Source of the DNA: JABJGO01 sp963921245
GTDB lineage: Bacteria > Pseudomonadota > Alphaproteobacteria > Rhodospirillales > Casp-alpha2
Direction of reading: 5' to 3'
DNA length: 64,000 nucleotides
Assembly (NCBI GenBank): GCA_963921245.4
Contig: CAWUEY030000001.1
Coordinates: 806,001 to 870,000, forward strand
Under the pieces are notes generated by a model. It saw only the letters and a list, made by a program, of their open reading frames with translations. It did not search any database and had not been told where the DNA came from. Position numbers and translations under genes: made by a program. Positions 52,368 to 62,629 of the stretch are shown here, piece after piece (the first letter of the stretch is position 1; the number at the start of each line of letters is the position of its first letter).

Positions 52368-55300
52368 ATGCCCGCAGCCGAAAATTCAGGGGCGTCGCGC
52401 GCCATTGGTCGTATTGTCAGTGTTGCGCGAAAAAAATCCACCAAGGCCCGCGCTGCATTAGCTGAACGCTACATCAGGCACTATTTTGCCAATGTTGCAC
52501 CCGCAGAGATATCCGGCCGCAAGCCGGAAGGCATGGCCGCTATCGCTTTGGAGCAGCTGGCAAACAACGATAAACGTCGGCCTGGAAAGGCGAACGTGAG
52601 GCTATTCAACCCGACAGTAAAAACCCACGGCTATACCTCGGAAAGGTCCGTGGTAGAGGTCGTCACCGACGACATGCCGTTTATTGTTGACTCTGTCACA
52701 GCGGAACTGTCTCGTCAGGACGTCACGACTCATAGTATCTTTCATCCCATCATTCCTGTTGCTCGCACCGCCAAAGGCAATTTGCGTGATGTGGTTGAAC
52801 AGGGTGCCGCTGATCCTGATATCTCGCGTGAGTCATTCATTTATATTGAAATCACGCAGGAGTCTCCCGCCCGACTGAAGGCGTTGAAAAAACGGCTCGA
52901 AGATATCCTGGTGGATGTTCGTTACGCGGTGGAAGACTGGCGGCCCATGCGCCATCGTATGTGGGCCCTTATTGAGGAATTGGAAATAGGAGGCGCGCCG
53001 GGTTTCGGTGCGGATGATGTTGCGGAGTCCCGTGATTTTCTACGCTGGATTCACGATAACCACTTCACGTTTCTCGGTTATCGGGACTACTCGTTTGATC
53101 AGGCTGGTAAAAAGGCTAAATCCAGCATCGAGCCAAAAACCGGCCTTGGAATTCTGCGTGACCCTGGTCGGATCATTTTTGAGAAATCTCAATCTGGTTC
53201 TGGCATTGAACCAGAAGTGCGCGCTTTTCGAAAGCACCGCGATCTTTTGATGGTGACAAAAACGAACGTGCGGACAACGGTTCATCGTCCTGTCCACATG
53301 GATGTGATCGCCATCAAGCGGATTGACGGAAAAGGCCGGGTCATTGGGCAGCGGGTGTTTGTCGGACTCTTTACCTCTGTGGCCTACAACCGTTCACCGC
53401 GTGAGATACCGTTGCTGCGTCAGAAACTGGATCGTTGCGTCCAACGTGCGGGATTCCGCCCCGCCAGCCATGACGGGAAGAACCTTATCCATATTCTGGA
53501 GACCTATCCTCGTGATGAATTTTTCCAGGTTTCCGATGATGAGCTTTTCACGACTGCTATGGGAATTCTGCATCTTCAGGAACGTGCACGCGTGGCATTG
53601 TTTGTGCGGCGTGACGATCTTGATCGCCATATGTCCTGTTTGGTGTTTGTGCCTCGTGATCGTTTTAACTCCCAACTGCGAGAGGATATTGGCGGCATCC
53701 TGGCAGACGCCTTCAATGGAAAACTGGTAGCGTTTCGCACCCAGTTTGGTGACGGTCCTCTGGCGCGGGTCCATTTTATTGTCAAGACGACAGTCGGAAA
53801 GATTCCCGATTACGATATTGCGGAAATTGAGCGCCGTCTTATCGCGGCGTCACGGTCGTGGAAAGACAAACTGACCGACGTTTTGAGCGCTATTTATTCC
53901 GAACGGGAAACGGCTGATCATATCGCCCGGTATGGTGAGGCCTTTGGACCGGCATATCGCGAGCAGTATGGTGCGGCCAGCATTGTATCGGATGTGGAGA
54001 TGATCGATTGGGTCATCGAAAACGGTATCATTGGAATGGACCTGTACAACATCACGGGCAGCAATGATTCGCTTGTTCGGTTCAAGCTTTATCACCACGG
54101 CGGTCCAATCCCGCTCTCAGATGTTTTACCAATGTTCGAACACATGGGATTCCGGATTATCTCTGAATCGCCGCACAGCGTAGAGGTTTCCACAGGTGAC
54201 GTGGTTATGATCCACGATTTTGCTCTGGAAGCCCGTAGTGGCGAAAAGATCAATTGTGCTGCTATCCGCGACAATTTCCACGAAGCTTTCTTCAAGGTCT
54301 GGTATGGACAGGTGGAAAGCGACGGATTTAATGGCCTTGTCTGTCAGGGTGGCTTGACGTGGCGAGAAGTCGTTATTGTACGTGCCTATTGCAAGTACCT
54401 GTGGCAGGCCCGGATACCCTACTCCCAGGCTTACATGGAACGGACCATGCTGGCCAATTCCGGCATTGCCAGCTTAATCGTTGATCTGTTTAAAGTTCAA
54501 TTTGATCCTGCCGAGCCAAAAGACCGAGAGAAAGAAGCAAAGAAAATCCACGGTGCTATCAACCGCGCGCTAGAAAGGGTTAGCAGCGCGGATGAAGATC
54601 GTATCATCCGCCGGTTTGTGAACGTGGTGGACTGTACTTTGCGGACCAATTTCTATCAGGTTGATGCAGACGGGGACGAAAAATCCTATCTGTCGCTGAA
54701 GCTGAAATCTCGCGAAATCGAGGAACTGCCCTTGCCGCGGCCTTTTCGGGAGATTTTTGTCTACAGCCCTCGTGTCGAAGGTGTTCACCTGCGCTTTGGT
54801 ATGGTCGCCCGTGGCGGTTTGCGTTGGTCGGATCGGCCGGAAGATTTCAGGACGGAAATTCTGGGCCTTGTCAAGGCACAACAAGTCAAGAACGCGGTCA
54901 TTGTGCCCGTCGGCTCAAAAGGCGGCTTCGTATTGAAACAAGCGCCAACAGCAGGGGGACGTGAGGCTTTCATGGAAGAAGGCGTGGCTTGCTACAAACT
55001 TTTCATTTCTGCCCTGCTGGATATTACCGACAATTATAAAGGGACACGGGTAACGCCACCGAAAAATGTCATCCGTCGCGATGGCAATGACCCTTACCTG
55101 GTTGTTGCTGCGGACAAAGGGACGGCAACATTTTCTGATTATGCGAACAGTGTTTCCATTGATTATGGTCACTGGCTTGGCGATGCCTTTGCTTCTGGTG
55201 GTTCACAAGGCTATGACCACAAGGGCATGGGTATTACAGCCAGGGGTGCCTGGGAATCAGTGAAACGGCATTTCCGTGAAATCGGCACCGACATCCAGAA

Positions 55301-57206
55301 TGAGGACTTAACCGTCATCGGCGTTGGCGACATGTCGGGTGACGTGTTTGGAAACGGTATGTTATTGTCCAGGCACATCAAGCTAGTCGGTGCTTTCAAC
55401 CACCTGCATATTTTTGTAGATCCCACCCCCGATGCGGCGAAAACATGGGCTGAACGCAAACGTCTGTTCGATATGGGGCGGTCCAGTTGGACGGATTATG
55501 ACAGAAAGCCCATGTCCAAAGGGGCGGCTCTGTATGAACGGAGCGCCAAGACAATCACGCTGACGTCCGAAATACGCAAAATGTTCGGTTTCAACAAAGA
55601 CAGGGTAACTCCGAATGATCTGCTACGGGCGATGCTACAGGCGCAAGTGGACTTGCTGTGGTTTGGCGGGATAGGCACCTACATAAAGGCCGTTGGTGAA
55701 AGCCATGCCGATGTGGGAGATCGGGCCAATGATGCCATTCGTATCAATGGTAAGGAGGTGCGCGCACGGGTGATTGGTGAGGGTGCCAATCTGGGAGTAA
55801 CCCAGCCCGGGCGTATTGAATATGCACAGAATGGTGGGCGTCTGAATACGGATGCCATTGATAACTCGGCTGGCGTTGACTGTTCGGATCATGAAGTGAA
55901 TATCAAAATCCTCATTGATGCCTATCTGGAATCTGGAAAGCTCAGCATGACCCAGCGCAATAAGTTGCTGGCACAGATGACGGATGAGGTTGGCGAGCTT
56001 GTCCTGGTTGATAACTATCAGCAGAGTCAGGCAATTACCCTGATCCAGTCCAAAGGCGTTGGCGCACTGGAGGGTCAGATGCGTCTCATGCGATTCCTGG
56101 AGCGGCAGGACAGATTGAATCGTGAGGTTGAGTACCTGCCCAATGATGAAGCTATTTCTGAATTGATGGCGGGTGGAAAAGGGCTTACCCGACCAGAGCT
56201 CTCGGTGGTGTTATCCTATTCCAAAATTTGGCTCTACGATGAAGTTCTCGCATCCGATGTTCCGGATGACGGAGCCGCCGTTGAAGACCTTGTTACCTAT
56301 TTCCCGACGCCGTTGCGACAATCCTATCGCGCTGGAATCGAAAACCATCGCTTGCGCCGGGAAATTATCGCAACGGTGATCACCAATTCTCTGGTGAACC
56401 GTGTAGGTGACACGTTTGTATACTCGTTCATGGAAAAAACCGGAATGAGTGCACCGGAAATCGTTCGTGCATTTGTCATTGCGCGGGGGGTCTATGGCGT
56501 TCAATCCCTGTGGGATCAGATTGAGGCACTGGATAACAAGGTTGCGGCAAATGTTCAGACGGAAATGCTGAACGAGATCAATCTGCTTGTGGAACGGGCA
56601 ACCATGTGGTTCCTGCAAAACGGAAGCCCCGGACTGGATTTTGGGTCTCACATTGAAACCTACGCCAGTGGTGTGGCGGCGCTGATGGCGGAAGTGGAAA
56701 AAATCATCCCGCCTCATTATGTGGATGGCCTGCATAAACGGGCCCAGCCTATGGTTGACGCCGGGGTTCCAAAAAGTCTCGCGATCAGCATCGCGGGTCT
56801 CGTCAACCTGGCGACCAGCAGTGACATTGTCCGGCTGGCGAAACGCAAGAAGGTGCCGGTTATTCAGGTGGCGAAAACCTACTTCGCGGCCGGGACGCGG
56901 TTCAAGCTCGGACGCTTGCGTGCCGCCGCCGAGGTTCTGGGCGCGGATAGCCATTGGCAACAGCTGGCCATTGATGCCCTGATTGACGAAATTTTTGCCC
57001 ATCAACTGAACGTCACATCACAGGTCCTGGATGCCAGGTCTGCAAAAGAAACGGCTGCACAATCCGTTGAAACCTGGATTTCCAGGAACAGTGATGTTGT
57101 AGCGCGCGCGGAAAACATGTTGAACGAACTGTGGAGCTCGGACATGAACGATCTGTCCATGATTGCCGTCGCAAGCCGTCAATTACGTACATTATCCAGC
57201 GACTGA
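52368..57206 (+). CDS. gdhB: NAD-specific glutamate dehydrogenase, large (180 kDa-type)
   Basis: 1612 residues, the L_180 class of NAD-GDH that deaminates glutamate to 2-oxoglutarate. Long N-terminal regulatory ACT-like part (VVTDDMPFIVDSVTAELSRQ), then the catalytic core with HLRFGMVARGGLRWSDR, NAVIVPVGSKGGFVLK, and GVGDMSGDVFGNGM for the NAD-binding part. Complete with no internal stop. In alpha- and gammaproteobacteria this enzyme allows growth on amino acids. It balances the GOGAT genes at 15.7-21.8 kb. Confidence 0.95.
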   Translation: MPAAENSGASRAIGRIVSVARKKSTKARAALAERYIRHYFANVAPAEISGRKPEGMAAIALEQLANNDKRRPGKANVRLFNPTVKTHGYTSERSVVEVVTDDMPFIVDSVTAELSRQDVTTHSIFHPIIPVARTAKGNLRDVVEQGAADPDISRESFIYIEITQESPARLKALKKRLEDILVDVRYAVEDWRPMRHRMWALIEELEIGGAPGFGADDVAESRDFLRWIHDNHFTFLGYRDYSFDQAGKKAKSSIEPKTGLGILRDPGRIIFEKSQSGSGIEPEVRAFRKHRDLLMVTKTNVRTTVHRPVHMDVIAIKRIDGKGRVIGQRVFVGLFTSVAYNRSPREIPLLRQKLDRCVQRAGFRPASHDGKNLIHILETYPRDEFFQVSDDELFTTAMGILHLQERARVALFVRRDDLDRHMSCLVFVPRDRFNSQLREDIGGILADAFNGKLVAFRTQFGDGPLARVHFIVKTTVGKIPDYDIAEIERRLIAASRSWKDKLTDVLSAIYSERETADHIARYGEAFGPAYREQYGAASIVSDVEMIDWVIENGIIGMDLYNITGSNDSLVRFKLYHHGGPIPLSDVLPMFEHMGFRIISESPHSVEVSTGDVVMIHDFALEARSGEKINCAAIRDNFHEAFFKVWYGQVESDGFNGLVCQGGLTWREVVIVRAYCKYLWQARIPYSQAYMERTMLANSGIASLIVDLFKVQFDPAEPKDREKEAKKIHGAINRALERVSSADEDRIIRRFVNVVDCTLRTNFYQVDADGDEKSYLSLKLKSREIEELPLPRPFREIFVYSPRVEGVHLRFGMVARGGLRWSDRPEDFRTEILGLVKAQQVKNAVIVPVGSKGGFVLKQAPTAGGREAFMEEGVACYKLFISALLDITDNYKGTRVTPPKNVIRRDGNDPYLVVAADKGTATFSDYANSVSIDYGHWLGDAFASGGSQGYDHKGMGITARGAWESVKRHFREIGTDIQNEDLTVIGVGDMSGDVFGNGMLLSRHIKLVGAFNHLHIFVDPTPDAAKTWAERKRLFDMGRSSWTDYDRKPMSKGAALYERSAKTITLTSEIRKMFGFNKDRVTPNDLLRAMLQAQVDLLWFGGIGTYIKAVGESHADVGDRANDAIRINGKEVRARVIGEGANLGVTQPGRIEYAQNGGRLNTDAIDNSAGVDCSDHEVNIKILIDAYLESGKLSMTQRNKLLAQMTDEVGELVLVDNYQQSQAITLIQSKGVGALEGQMRLMRFLERQDRLNREVEYLPNDEAISELMAGGKGLTRPELSVVLSYSKIWLYDEVLASDVPDDGAAVEDLVTYFPTPLRQSYRAGIENHRLRREIIATVITNSLVNRVGDTFVYSFMEKTGMSAPEIVRAFVIARGVYGVQSLWDQIEALDNKVAANVQTEMLNEINLLVERATMWFLQNGSPGLDFGSHIETYASGVAALMAEVEKIIPPHYVDGLHKRAQPMVDAGVPKSLAISIAGLVNLATSSDIVRLAKRKKVPVIQVAKTYFAAGTRFKLGRLRAAAEVLGADSHWQQLAIDALIDEIFAHQLNVTSQVLDARSAKETAAQSVETWISRNSDVVARAENMLNELWSSDMNDLSMIAVASRQLRTLSSD

Positions 57207-57230
57207 TATGAACTAGGGCCGCGTATTGAA

Positions 57231-58499
57231 ATGAAAAGCCCCAAGCGAGGCCTGTTCGCCTGGTGTTTGTACGACTGGGCAAATTCGGCGTTTCCCACGG
57301 TCATAACGACCTTTGTATTTTCTGCCTATTTTACCAGGGCGGTCAGTATTGACCCCATCAGTGGAACAGCATCGTGGGGTTACGCCATGAGTATCTCCGC
57401 GTTGATGATTGCTGTGCTCGGCCCAATTCTAGGTGCTATTGCCGACAACGCAGGGCGGCGAAAACCGTGGCTCGGCTTTTTTACAATCATATGTGTTATT
57501 GCCAGTGGCCTGCTCTGGTATGTGAAACCGTCACCCGATTTTGCCATGATGGCGCTGGTTCTTGTTGTATTGGCGAACGCAGCCTTCGAGATTGGCATGG
57601 TTTTTTACAATGCCATGCTGCCTGACCTGACAAATCGACCTACGATGGGCCGCCTGTCCGGCTGGGGGTGGTCGCTGGGTTATTTTGGTGGATTGGCGTG
57701 CCTGGCTCTGGTGCTGATTGGTTTCGTTCAAACGGATACACCGTGGTTCGGACTGTCTACGGATGAGGCGGAACATCTGCGGGCAACGGGTCCAATGGTT
57801 GCGATGTGGCTGGCCGTGTTCTGCCTTCCATTGTTTGTGCTGACGCCGGACAAACCGAAAAAATCTGTTGGTATTGAAATGGCCGTCCGGGCCGGTTTGT
57901 CGATGATCGCTGAAACTGTCCGCAAGGTCGGCCAGTTCAAAAACATTGTCAGGTATTTAATTGCCCGCATGTTGTACGTGGATGGTTTGAATACGCTGTT
58001 TGCGTTTGGGGGTATTTATGCTGCCGGCACATTTGGGTTCACGTTCGAAGAGTTGATTGTTTTCGGCATAGGCATGAATGTTACCGCCGGTATTGGGGCA
58101 TTTTTGTTTGCCTGGATCGACGATTGGCTAGGCCCGAAGAAAGTCATCATTATCGCGATAACGGGATTGAGCATTCTGGGAACAGCCATACTCTTCATTG
58201 AGGCAAAGCCGGCTTTCTGGGCTCTCGGTTTGCCGCTCGGCATTTTTGTCGGACCGGCACAGTCGGCCGGGCGAACATTGATGGCCCGTATTGCGCCACC
58301 GGATATGCGAACAGAAATGTTTGGGCTGTTCGCACTTTCCGGAAAAGCCACAGCATTTCTAGGCCCGGCATTGCTGGGATGGGTAACGGCGACGATGGAC
58401 AGTCAGCGCTGGGGCATGGCAACGATCATCATTTTTTTCGTGGCCGGGTTGATTCTCATGTTACGGGTCAGTGATGCACCCGGTACCGAGCACCACTGA
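57231..58499 (+). CDS. MFS transporter, UMF1 (Atg22-like) family
   Basis: 422 residues, about twelve hydrophobic segments. The start KRGLFAWCLYDWANSAFPTV is the hallmark of UMF1/Atg22-like permeases, and GPILGAIADNAGRRKPWL is the first cytoplasmic loop. Substrate unknown; fungal Atg22 exports amino acids from vacuoles. It follows NAD-GDH by 24 bases, and may share a transcript. Confidence 0.88.
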   Translation: MKSPKRGLFAWCLYDWANSAFPTVITTFVFSAYFTRAVSIDPISGTASWGYAMSISALMIAVLGPILGAIADNAGRRKPWLGFFTIICVIASGLLWYVKPSPDFAMMALVLVVLANAAFEIGMVFYNAMLPDLTNRPTMGRLSGWGWSLGYFGGLACLALVLIGFVQTDTPWFGLSTDEAEHLRATGPMVAMWLAVFCLPLFVLTPDKPKKSVGIEMAVRAGLSMIAETVRKVGQFKNIVRYLIARMLYVDGLNTLFAFGGIYAAGTFGFTFEELIVFGIGMNVTAGIGAFLFAWIDDWLGPKKVIIIAITGLSILGTAILFIEAKPAFWALGLPLGIFVGPAQSAGRTLMARIAPPDMRTEMFGLFALSGKATAFLGPALLGWVTATMDSQRWGMATIIIFFVAGLILMLRVSDAPGTEHH

Positions 58500-58500
58500 T

Positions 58501-59682
58501 CTATGCCGCCGCAATTGCCTGATCATTATGGTGCCTAATCAAACGATCGGCGGCCCATTGATGGAAGTTCCGCGTCGGCGGGTCCTGAACAGGTGTCAAA
58601 ACACCACCGTTGAACCCTGATGAAGATCGACCTCGTTGCATCCCTTCCACAACAAAGACATCTTCTAGGAATACTTCGCGCCAGGTTTCATTATTGACCT
58701 CTCTTAAGTCTTCGTAACCTGATCCGGCGCACTCAGGTTCAAAAAAATAAAACTCGGCTCGCTCCCCTGTCTTATGAGGACCTTCCGCTGAAACGATGAT
58801 TGCGTAGAAATGGTCTCTATGGGCACCCAACAGGACATTGGGGAAAAGAGCAATGTATTCCGCACCTGTGTCCCACTTGCCGGAGAGGTTTTTGCCAGAG
58901 GGAAAAACCTTTCCTGTACCCGGCAGCAGGTCAGGATTGTAAACGGTCGTTCCCTGTCCTGAGTACGACAAGGGCTCGACAATGTTGTAGTGATCTTCCA
59001 GACGTGAGTAGCTGTTCAAACCGGGATGAACCCAGGGCAGGTGATAGGCTTCGCAGAAATTTTCGATAGCCAGTTTCCAATTGCCCTCCAATTCAAAATG
59101 CAAGGTAGAATGGGTGCCGCCGTGATAGAGAGGGCGATCCTTAAACTCACTCCATCGGTCCAACAGCTTGCCATGGGTGTCTTCAAACGCGGGTGCATTG
59201 CCGCTCAAATTCACAAAGACAACGTCGAATTGAACGTGCGAACGAACTTCGCGAAGGCCGTGCTGAGCCGTTTCAAAATCAGGGTGCTCATCCTTGTCGT
59301 GTCCGCCGACATAAGGTGTGCGGCGCAAGGTACCATCCAGATCATAACACCAGGAATGATAGGGGCATCGTACAAGGCCTTGTGTTTTGCCGGGTTCGCT
59401 CACCAGGATCATACCGCGGTGGGAGCAAATATTGTGATAGACACGAACAGTGCCGCTCTGATCGCGGGTCAAGAAAAATGGCTGGCCGAGGAATTCTACA
59501 GGATAGACATCACCGACTTCTGGCACGTCCTTTCCAAAACCGATTGCGGCCCATGTTGTTGCGAACAGAGCTTCGTTTTGTACGGCGTGCAAACCCTCAT
59601 CCAGATAATAACCACTGGGCAGGCCCGGACCAGTGGCGGTGTCCGCCAGAACAGCGCGAAGATCAGGAACGGATGTTTTCAT
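58501..59682 (-). CDS. Rieske aromatic ring-hydroxylating dioxygenase alpha subunit-like oxygenase
   Basis: 393 residues. The Rieske cluster ligands are Cys86/His88 (NICSHRG) and Cys106/His109 (RCPYHSW). The mononuclear iron site includes His214 and His219 in NFCEAYHLPWVHPG. Relatives include glycine betaine and carnitine monooxygenases (GbcA, CntA). No reductase gene is next to it. A truncated LysR gene lies divergently and is the likely former regulator. Converges on the MFS gene, two bases apart. Confidence 0.88.
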   Translation of the reverse strand: MKTSVPDLRAVLADTATGPGLPSGYYLDEGLHAVQNEALFATTWAAIGFGKDVPEVGDVYPVEFLGQPFFLTRDQSGTVRVYHNICSHRGMILVSEPGKTQGLVRCPYHSWCYDLDGTLRRTPYVGGHDKDEHPDFETAQHGLREVRSHVQFDVVFVNLSGNAPAFEDTHGKLLDRWSEFKDRPLYHGGTHSTLHFELEGNWKLAIENFCEAYHLPWVHPGLNSYSRLEDHYNIVEPLSYSGQGTTVYNPDLLPGTGKVFPSGKNLSGKWDTGAEYIALFPNVLLGAHRDHFYAIIVSAEGPHKTGERAEFYFFEPECAGSGYEDLREVNNETWREVFLEDVFVVEGMQRGRSSSGFNGGVLTPVQDPPTRNFHQWAADRLIRHHNDQAIAAA

Positions 59683-59804
59683 TTTATCTGAACCATATTG
59701 TAAATTTTCGGCAAAAAGTCCGCAAAGACTGTCGATTGTGGTGTATCAGGTGTTTTGTATCGCTGTAAACCGGACAATTTCTCAAAATCGGATAATTTCA
59801 TGTT

Positions 59805-60095
59805 ATGCGTACACAACCATATTCTTTTCCATACCTGATCAGTCTATCAGCCTTTGAGGCGGCAGGTCGACATTTGAGTTTCAAGGATGCTGCCAGTGAA
59901 CTGAATGTTACGGTGCCCGCCATCAGTCGACAGATCAAGTTTCTGAAGCATGAGTTGGGTAAGCCTCTGTTTCGTCTCCTCCACCGACAGGTGAAACTGA
60001 CGCCCGATGGCGAGACTCTTTTGCAAACTCTGCGTGAGTCTTTCGTCGCGATTGATCAAGCCACGCGCGCTATCCAACCCGGATTCACCACTTAA
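59805..60095 (+). pseudogene. Truncated LysR-family regulator (GcvA-like)
   Basis: A 96-codon frame with a full LysR helix-turn-helix: LISLSAFEAAGRHLSFKDAA, SELNVTVPAISRQIKFLKHE, then FRLLHRQVKLTPDGETLL. Normal LysR proteins have about 300 residues with a ligand domain; here the frame ends at QPGFTT. It is divergent from the Rieske gene. It may still bind DNA but cannot sense a ligand. Confidence 0.75.
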
Positions 60096-60169
60096 TCCCG
60101 GGAGCAGGGGTTGGAACCCGTTTGGGACCGTCGATCCGCCCAGCTTGCTACGGAGCCGCAGCGTTCGCC

Positions 60170-60859
60170 TTATTTTTTGAATTCCCGCAAGAGCCATTCG
60201 CCCTTGGTCAGCCAAGATACGCCGAAGAAAAACACGGCGATGACCTCCAACCAGAACACGGGTTTGAGCACGCCAATCGACGGATTGTCGTTCAGCCAGA
60301 GATAAACGGCGATCGCCAGAATGGATAGAATGATGAATAAAGCACACCCCCGGTAGATACAGTTGCGTTGTTCTTTTCGCTGGGTCGGCTTTTCAGTTTC
60401 GCACGTCTTGGTAAATAAGAACCAAGAGATATAGGCAACGGTCAGGAAGAACAGGGTCGCTGATCCGAAATGGACATAGCTGATATACTTGTCCATATCT
60501 GTCGTCATACCGCGACAAACTCTCTCTAGGTCTTCGACCGCGCAATCCGGAAACGGCGGAAACAACGCTACACCAACGACGGAGAGCCCGGCGAGGTCGC
60601 CAGCGCGATCATCCACGGGCTCGTAACCCTTGTAGGTGAACAGGAAGGCACCGACGATGCAGAGCACGGCAACAAACACGTCGCCCATTCCAGTGTAGTA
60701 GTAGGAACTGAGCGAAGGCTGAACGCCTTCTTTGTCAAACAGCATGATGTGTCCCAGTGCGAGCACGAACGGCAGCGTCATTCCGAGCACGCCGATGGCT
60801 TTCCGCAAATCCAGATAGGACATGGCATACTTGTGGGCTGAATTGTTATGGGATTTCAT
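60170..60859 (-). CDS. Hypothetical membrane protein
   Basis: 229 residues, six hydrophobic segments, with a periplasmic or cytoplasmic loop containing cysteines (FPDCAVEDLERVCRG). The pattern SLSSYYYTGMGDVFVAVLC is reminiscent of uncharacterised six-helix proteins. No function is recognised. It lies next to IS relics and may be part of the accessory region. Confidence 0.65.
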   Translation of the reverse strand: MKSHNNSAHKYAMSYLDLRKAIGVLGMTLPFVLALGHIMLFDKEGVQPSLSSYYYTGMGDVFVAVLCIVGAFLFTYKGYEPVDDRAGDLAGLSVVGVALFPPFPDCAVEDLERVCRGMTTDMDKYISYVHFGSATLFFLTVAYISWFLFTKTCETEKPTQRKEQRNCIYRGCALFIILSILAIAVYLWLNDNPSIGVLKPVFWLEVIAVFFFGVSWLTKGEWLLREFKK

Positions 60860-61051
60860 TCAATATTCCCCATATGATTCCAAAATTCGACCGCGGTGAT
60901 AGCACAAGAAGCCCGATTCCAGAACCATAATCTGCGTTTCACGGGGCGGCCCCCGTTTTCGACCACCGGGTCGGCTTTGACAGGGCCAATCTCCCTCGAC
61001 GCGCTCTTTCTGAACGCACTTCGCCTTCCATCATCTCTGCACTTCCTTCGT
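60860..61051. other. Gap between membrane-protein gene and IS relic
   Basis: About 190 bases. Contains no recognised gene. Probably the outer end of the adjacent IS1380-like element, but its terminal repeats could not be delimited. Confidence 0.4.
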
Positions 61052-61415
61052 TCAGCCCGCCGCCGGTACCGGTCGTCGCAATCGGTCTATCAGTCCCAGG
61101 ATTTTGCGGAACAGATGGCGGGGAACCGCGACCCCCGCCATCTGGAACGTGACATACCAGCCATGGGTCGCGACCTTGGCACCGGTCTTGACCAGCTGCT
61201 CCCGGATCGTGGTCAACGATCAATGCTCCACCTCTCTGGGCAACGCCAGGGTTCGCATGAAATTGACTAGGTTGTAGGCCAGGGCATAGAGCTGAAGCCT
61301 AACCTTGTTGTGCCTGAACTTGCGGTCCGCCAGTCGGGTCCACTTGATGGCGCTCTTGCCTTCCTTGATCCATTGCTCGACCGTCCCCCGCCGGTTTCAG
61401 AAGAAGACAACATGC
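61052..61415 (-). mobile_element. IS1380-family transposase remnant
   Basis: On the minus strand one frame gives RRGTVEQWIKEGKSAIKWTR, VRLQLYALAYNLVNFMRTLA, then KTGAKVATHGWYVTFQMA and a final VPRHLF block: the C-terminal third of an IS1380 transposase. TGA codons at 61397-61399 and 61220-61222 interrupt positions where Tyr/Trp are expected. No upstream catalytic part remains, so the element is dead. Confidence 0.8.
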
Positions 61416-61527
61416 GCCGCCGCCCCTGTACAGTTCCAGATAGACATGAGACTCTGAGATCAGTTGTATTTCAGCTGTGGCCCCGGAGAATGGAAGTGTT
61501 GCAACACCCAGTTTTCCGGAGGCCACG

Positions 61528-62062
61528 ATGCAGATCCATGGATTGCACAAGAGCGTTTATAGACTTTACCGATACGCCCGTACACAGACCCGGGCACAGG
61601 AATGCCTTGATGCCTATCGCCAACACCACGAGAGCAGGCCCGGCATTGGGAGTCTCTGAAAGCCGAGGGCGTGAGCGATGGGAAGTGTCAGGAATTTGTT
61701 GGTCTATCCCTCAAAGCCATTATCGCCATAAACGGGCACTGGATAACCTCAGACACGGTATGGCCCCGCCGCCCACGCGACCGAAGCGCATCAACAGGCC
61801 GCGCTGGGGAGAAGCAGAAAAACAGCTTGTGTTTCGCCTTCGTGGCGAGAACCCCACCTACGGTAAGGCACTGACCGACAGGTGAATGCAGGGCATTCAC
61901 CGAGAGGTAAAAGATCGCCGTCATCATCAACCGGGATCATGGCAAAAATATCAGTGCCAGCACCGCAGGCCGCATTCTCACGGTCTTGTTTGAAAAAGGG
62001 CTGATCACAAAATCGGTCTCGGCACCACGGGCAAAAAGGAAGCGGGACATCAGCTTTAGAGC
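61528..62062 (+). mobile_element. DDE integrase-type transposase remnant (IS481/IS3-like), frameshifted
   Basis: Pieces in different frames line up with one integrase: VYRLYRYARTQTRAQECLDA from ATG 61528, then DGKCQEFVGL, YRHKRALDNLRHGMAPPPTR, EAEKQLVFRLRGENPTYGKA, and LTVLFEKGLITKSVSAPRAK. Several frameshifts and stops separate them and the catalytic core is lost before 62070. Exact family is uncertain. Confidence 0.6.
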
Positions 62063-62120
62063 GTGTCACGTATTGATAGAGTCGCAAGGGATTCACAAAA
62101 GGTTTGATCTGTTATTCAAG

Positions 62121-62151
62121 ATGGATGCTGGAGAAGGAGGCCAGCATCCAT
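62121..62151 (+). promoter_or_regulatory. Hairpin carrying the ribosome site of the IS630 transposase in its loop
   Basis: ATGGATGCTGG (62121-62131) pairs exactly with CCAGCATCCAT (62141-62151). The nine-base loop AGAAGGAGG holds the ribosome site and the second arm contains the first bases of the start codon at 62150. Such a structure would reduce initiation. Confidence 0.7.
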
Positions 62152-62556
62152 GCCGAAACCTTATTCTCTTGATTTTCGTGAGCGCGTTGTTGAGGCAGTT
62201 TTGGCTGGAGAGAGTTGCCGGTCTGTTGCGGCTCGATTTGGTTTTGCGGTTTCTTCTGTTGTGAAGTGGGCTCAGCGTTACCGGGAGACGGGGAGCGTGG
62301 CTCCCGGGGAGATGGGCGGTCATCGTCGCGGCGTGCTTGAGCCGCATCGGGCAATGATTATCGAAGAGATCGATCGCGTCCCGCACCTGACGGTTCGCGG
62401 CCTGAGGGATATTCTGGCATCGCGCGGGATCACGGTATCGCGTCAGGCGGTGTGGCGGTTTCTGCGCAGCCAGGGGCTGAGCTTTAAAAAAAACGCTGTT
62501 TGCTCTTGAGCGAGCGCGGGCTGCGGTGGCCCGGCGGCGGGTCAGAAGGCTTGGTT
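62150..62556 (+). mobile_element. IS630-family transposase remnant
   Basis: The first 119 codons are an IS630 helix-turn-helix part (YSLDFRERVVEAVLAGESCR, GITVSRQAVWRFLRSQGLSF). At 62486-62493 a run of eight A ends the frame with NAVCS; the +1 frame continues as KKTLFALERARAAVARRR before stopping at LG. The catalytic DDE part is missing. Either a one-base A insertion or a former programmed-slippage site. Confidence 0.75.
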
Positions 62557-62629
62557 GAAGCTAGGACTAGGGCCTTTTGATCTTTTTGTTATTCAATGTC
62601 TTGTCACTGAATGAAGGAGGTTTAGGGTT

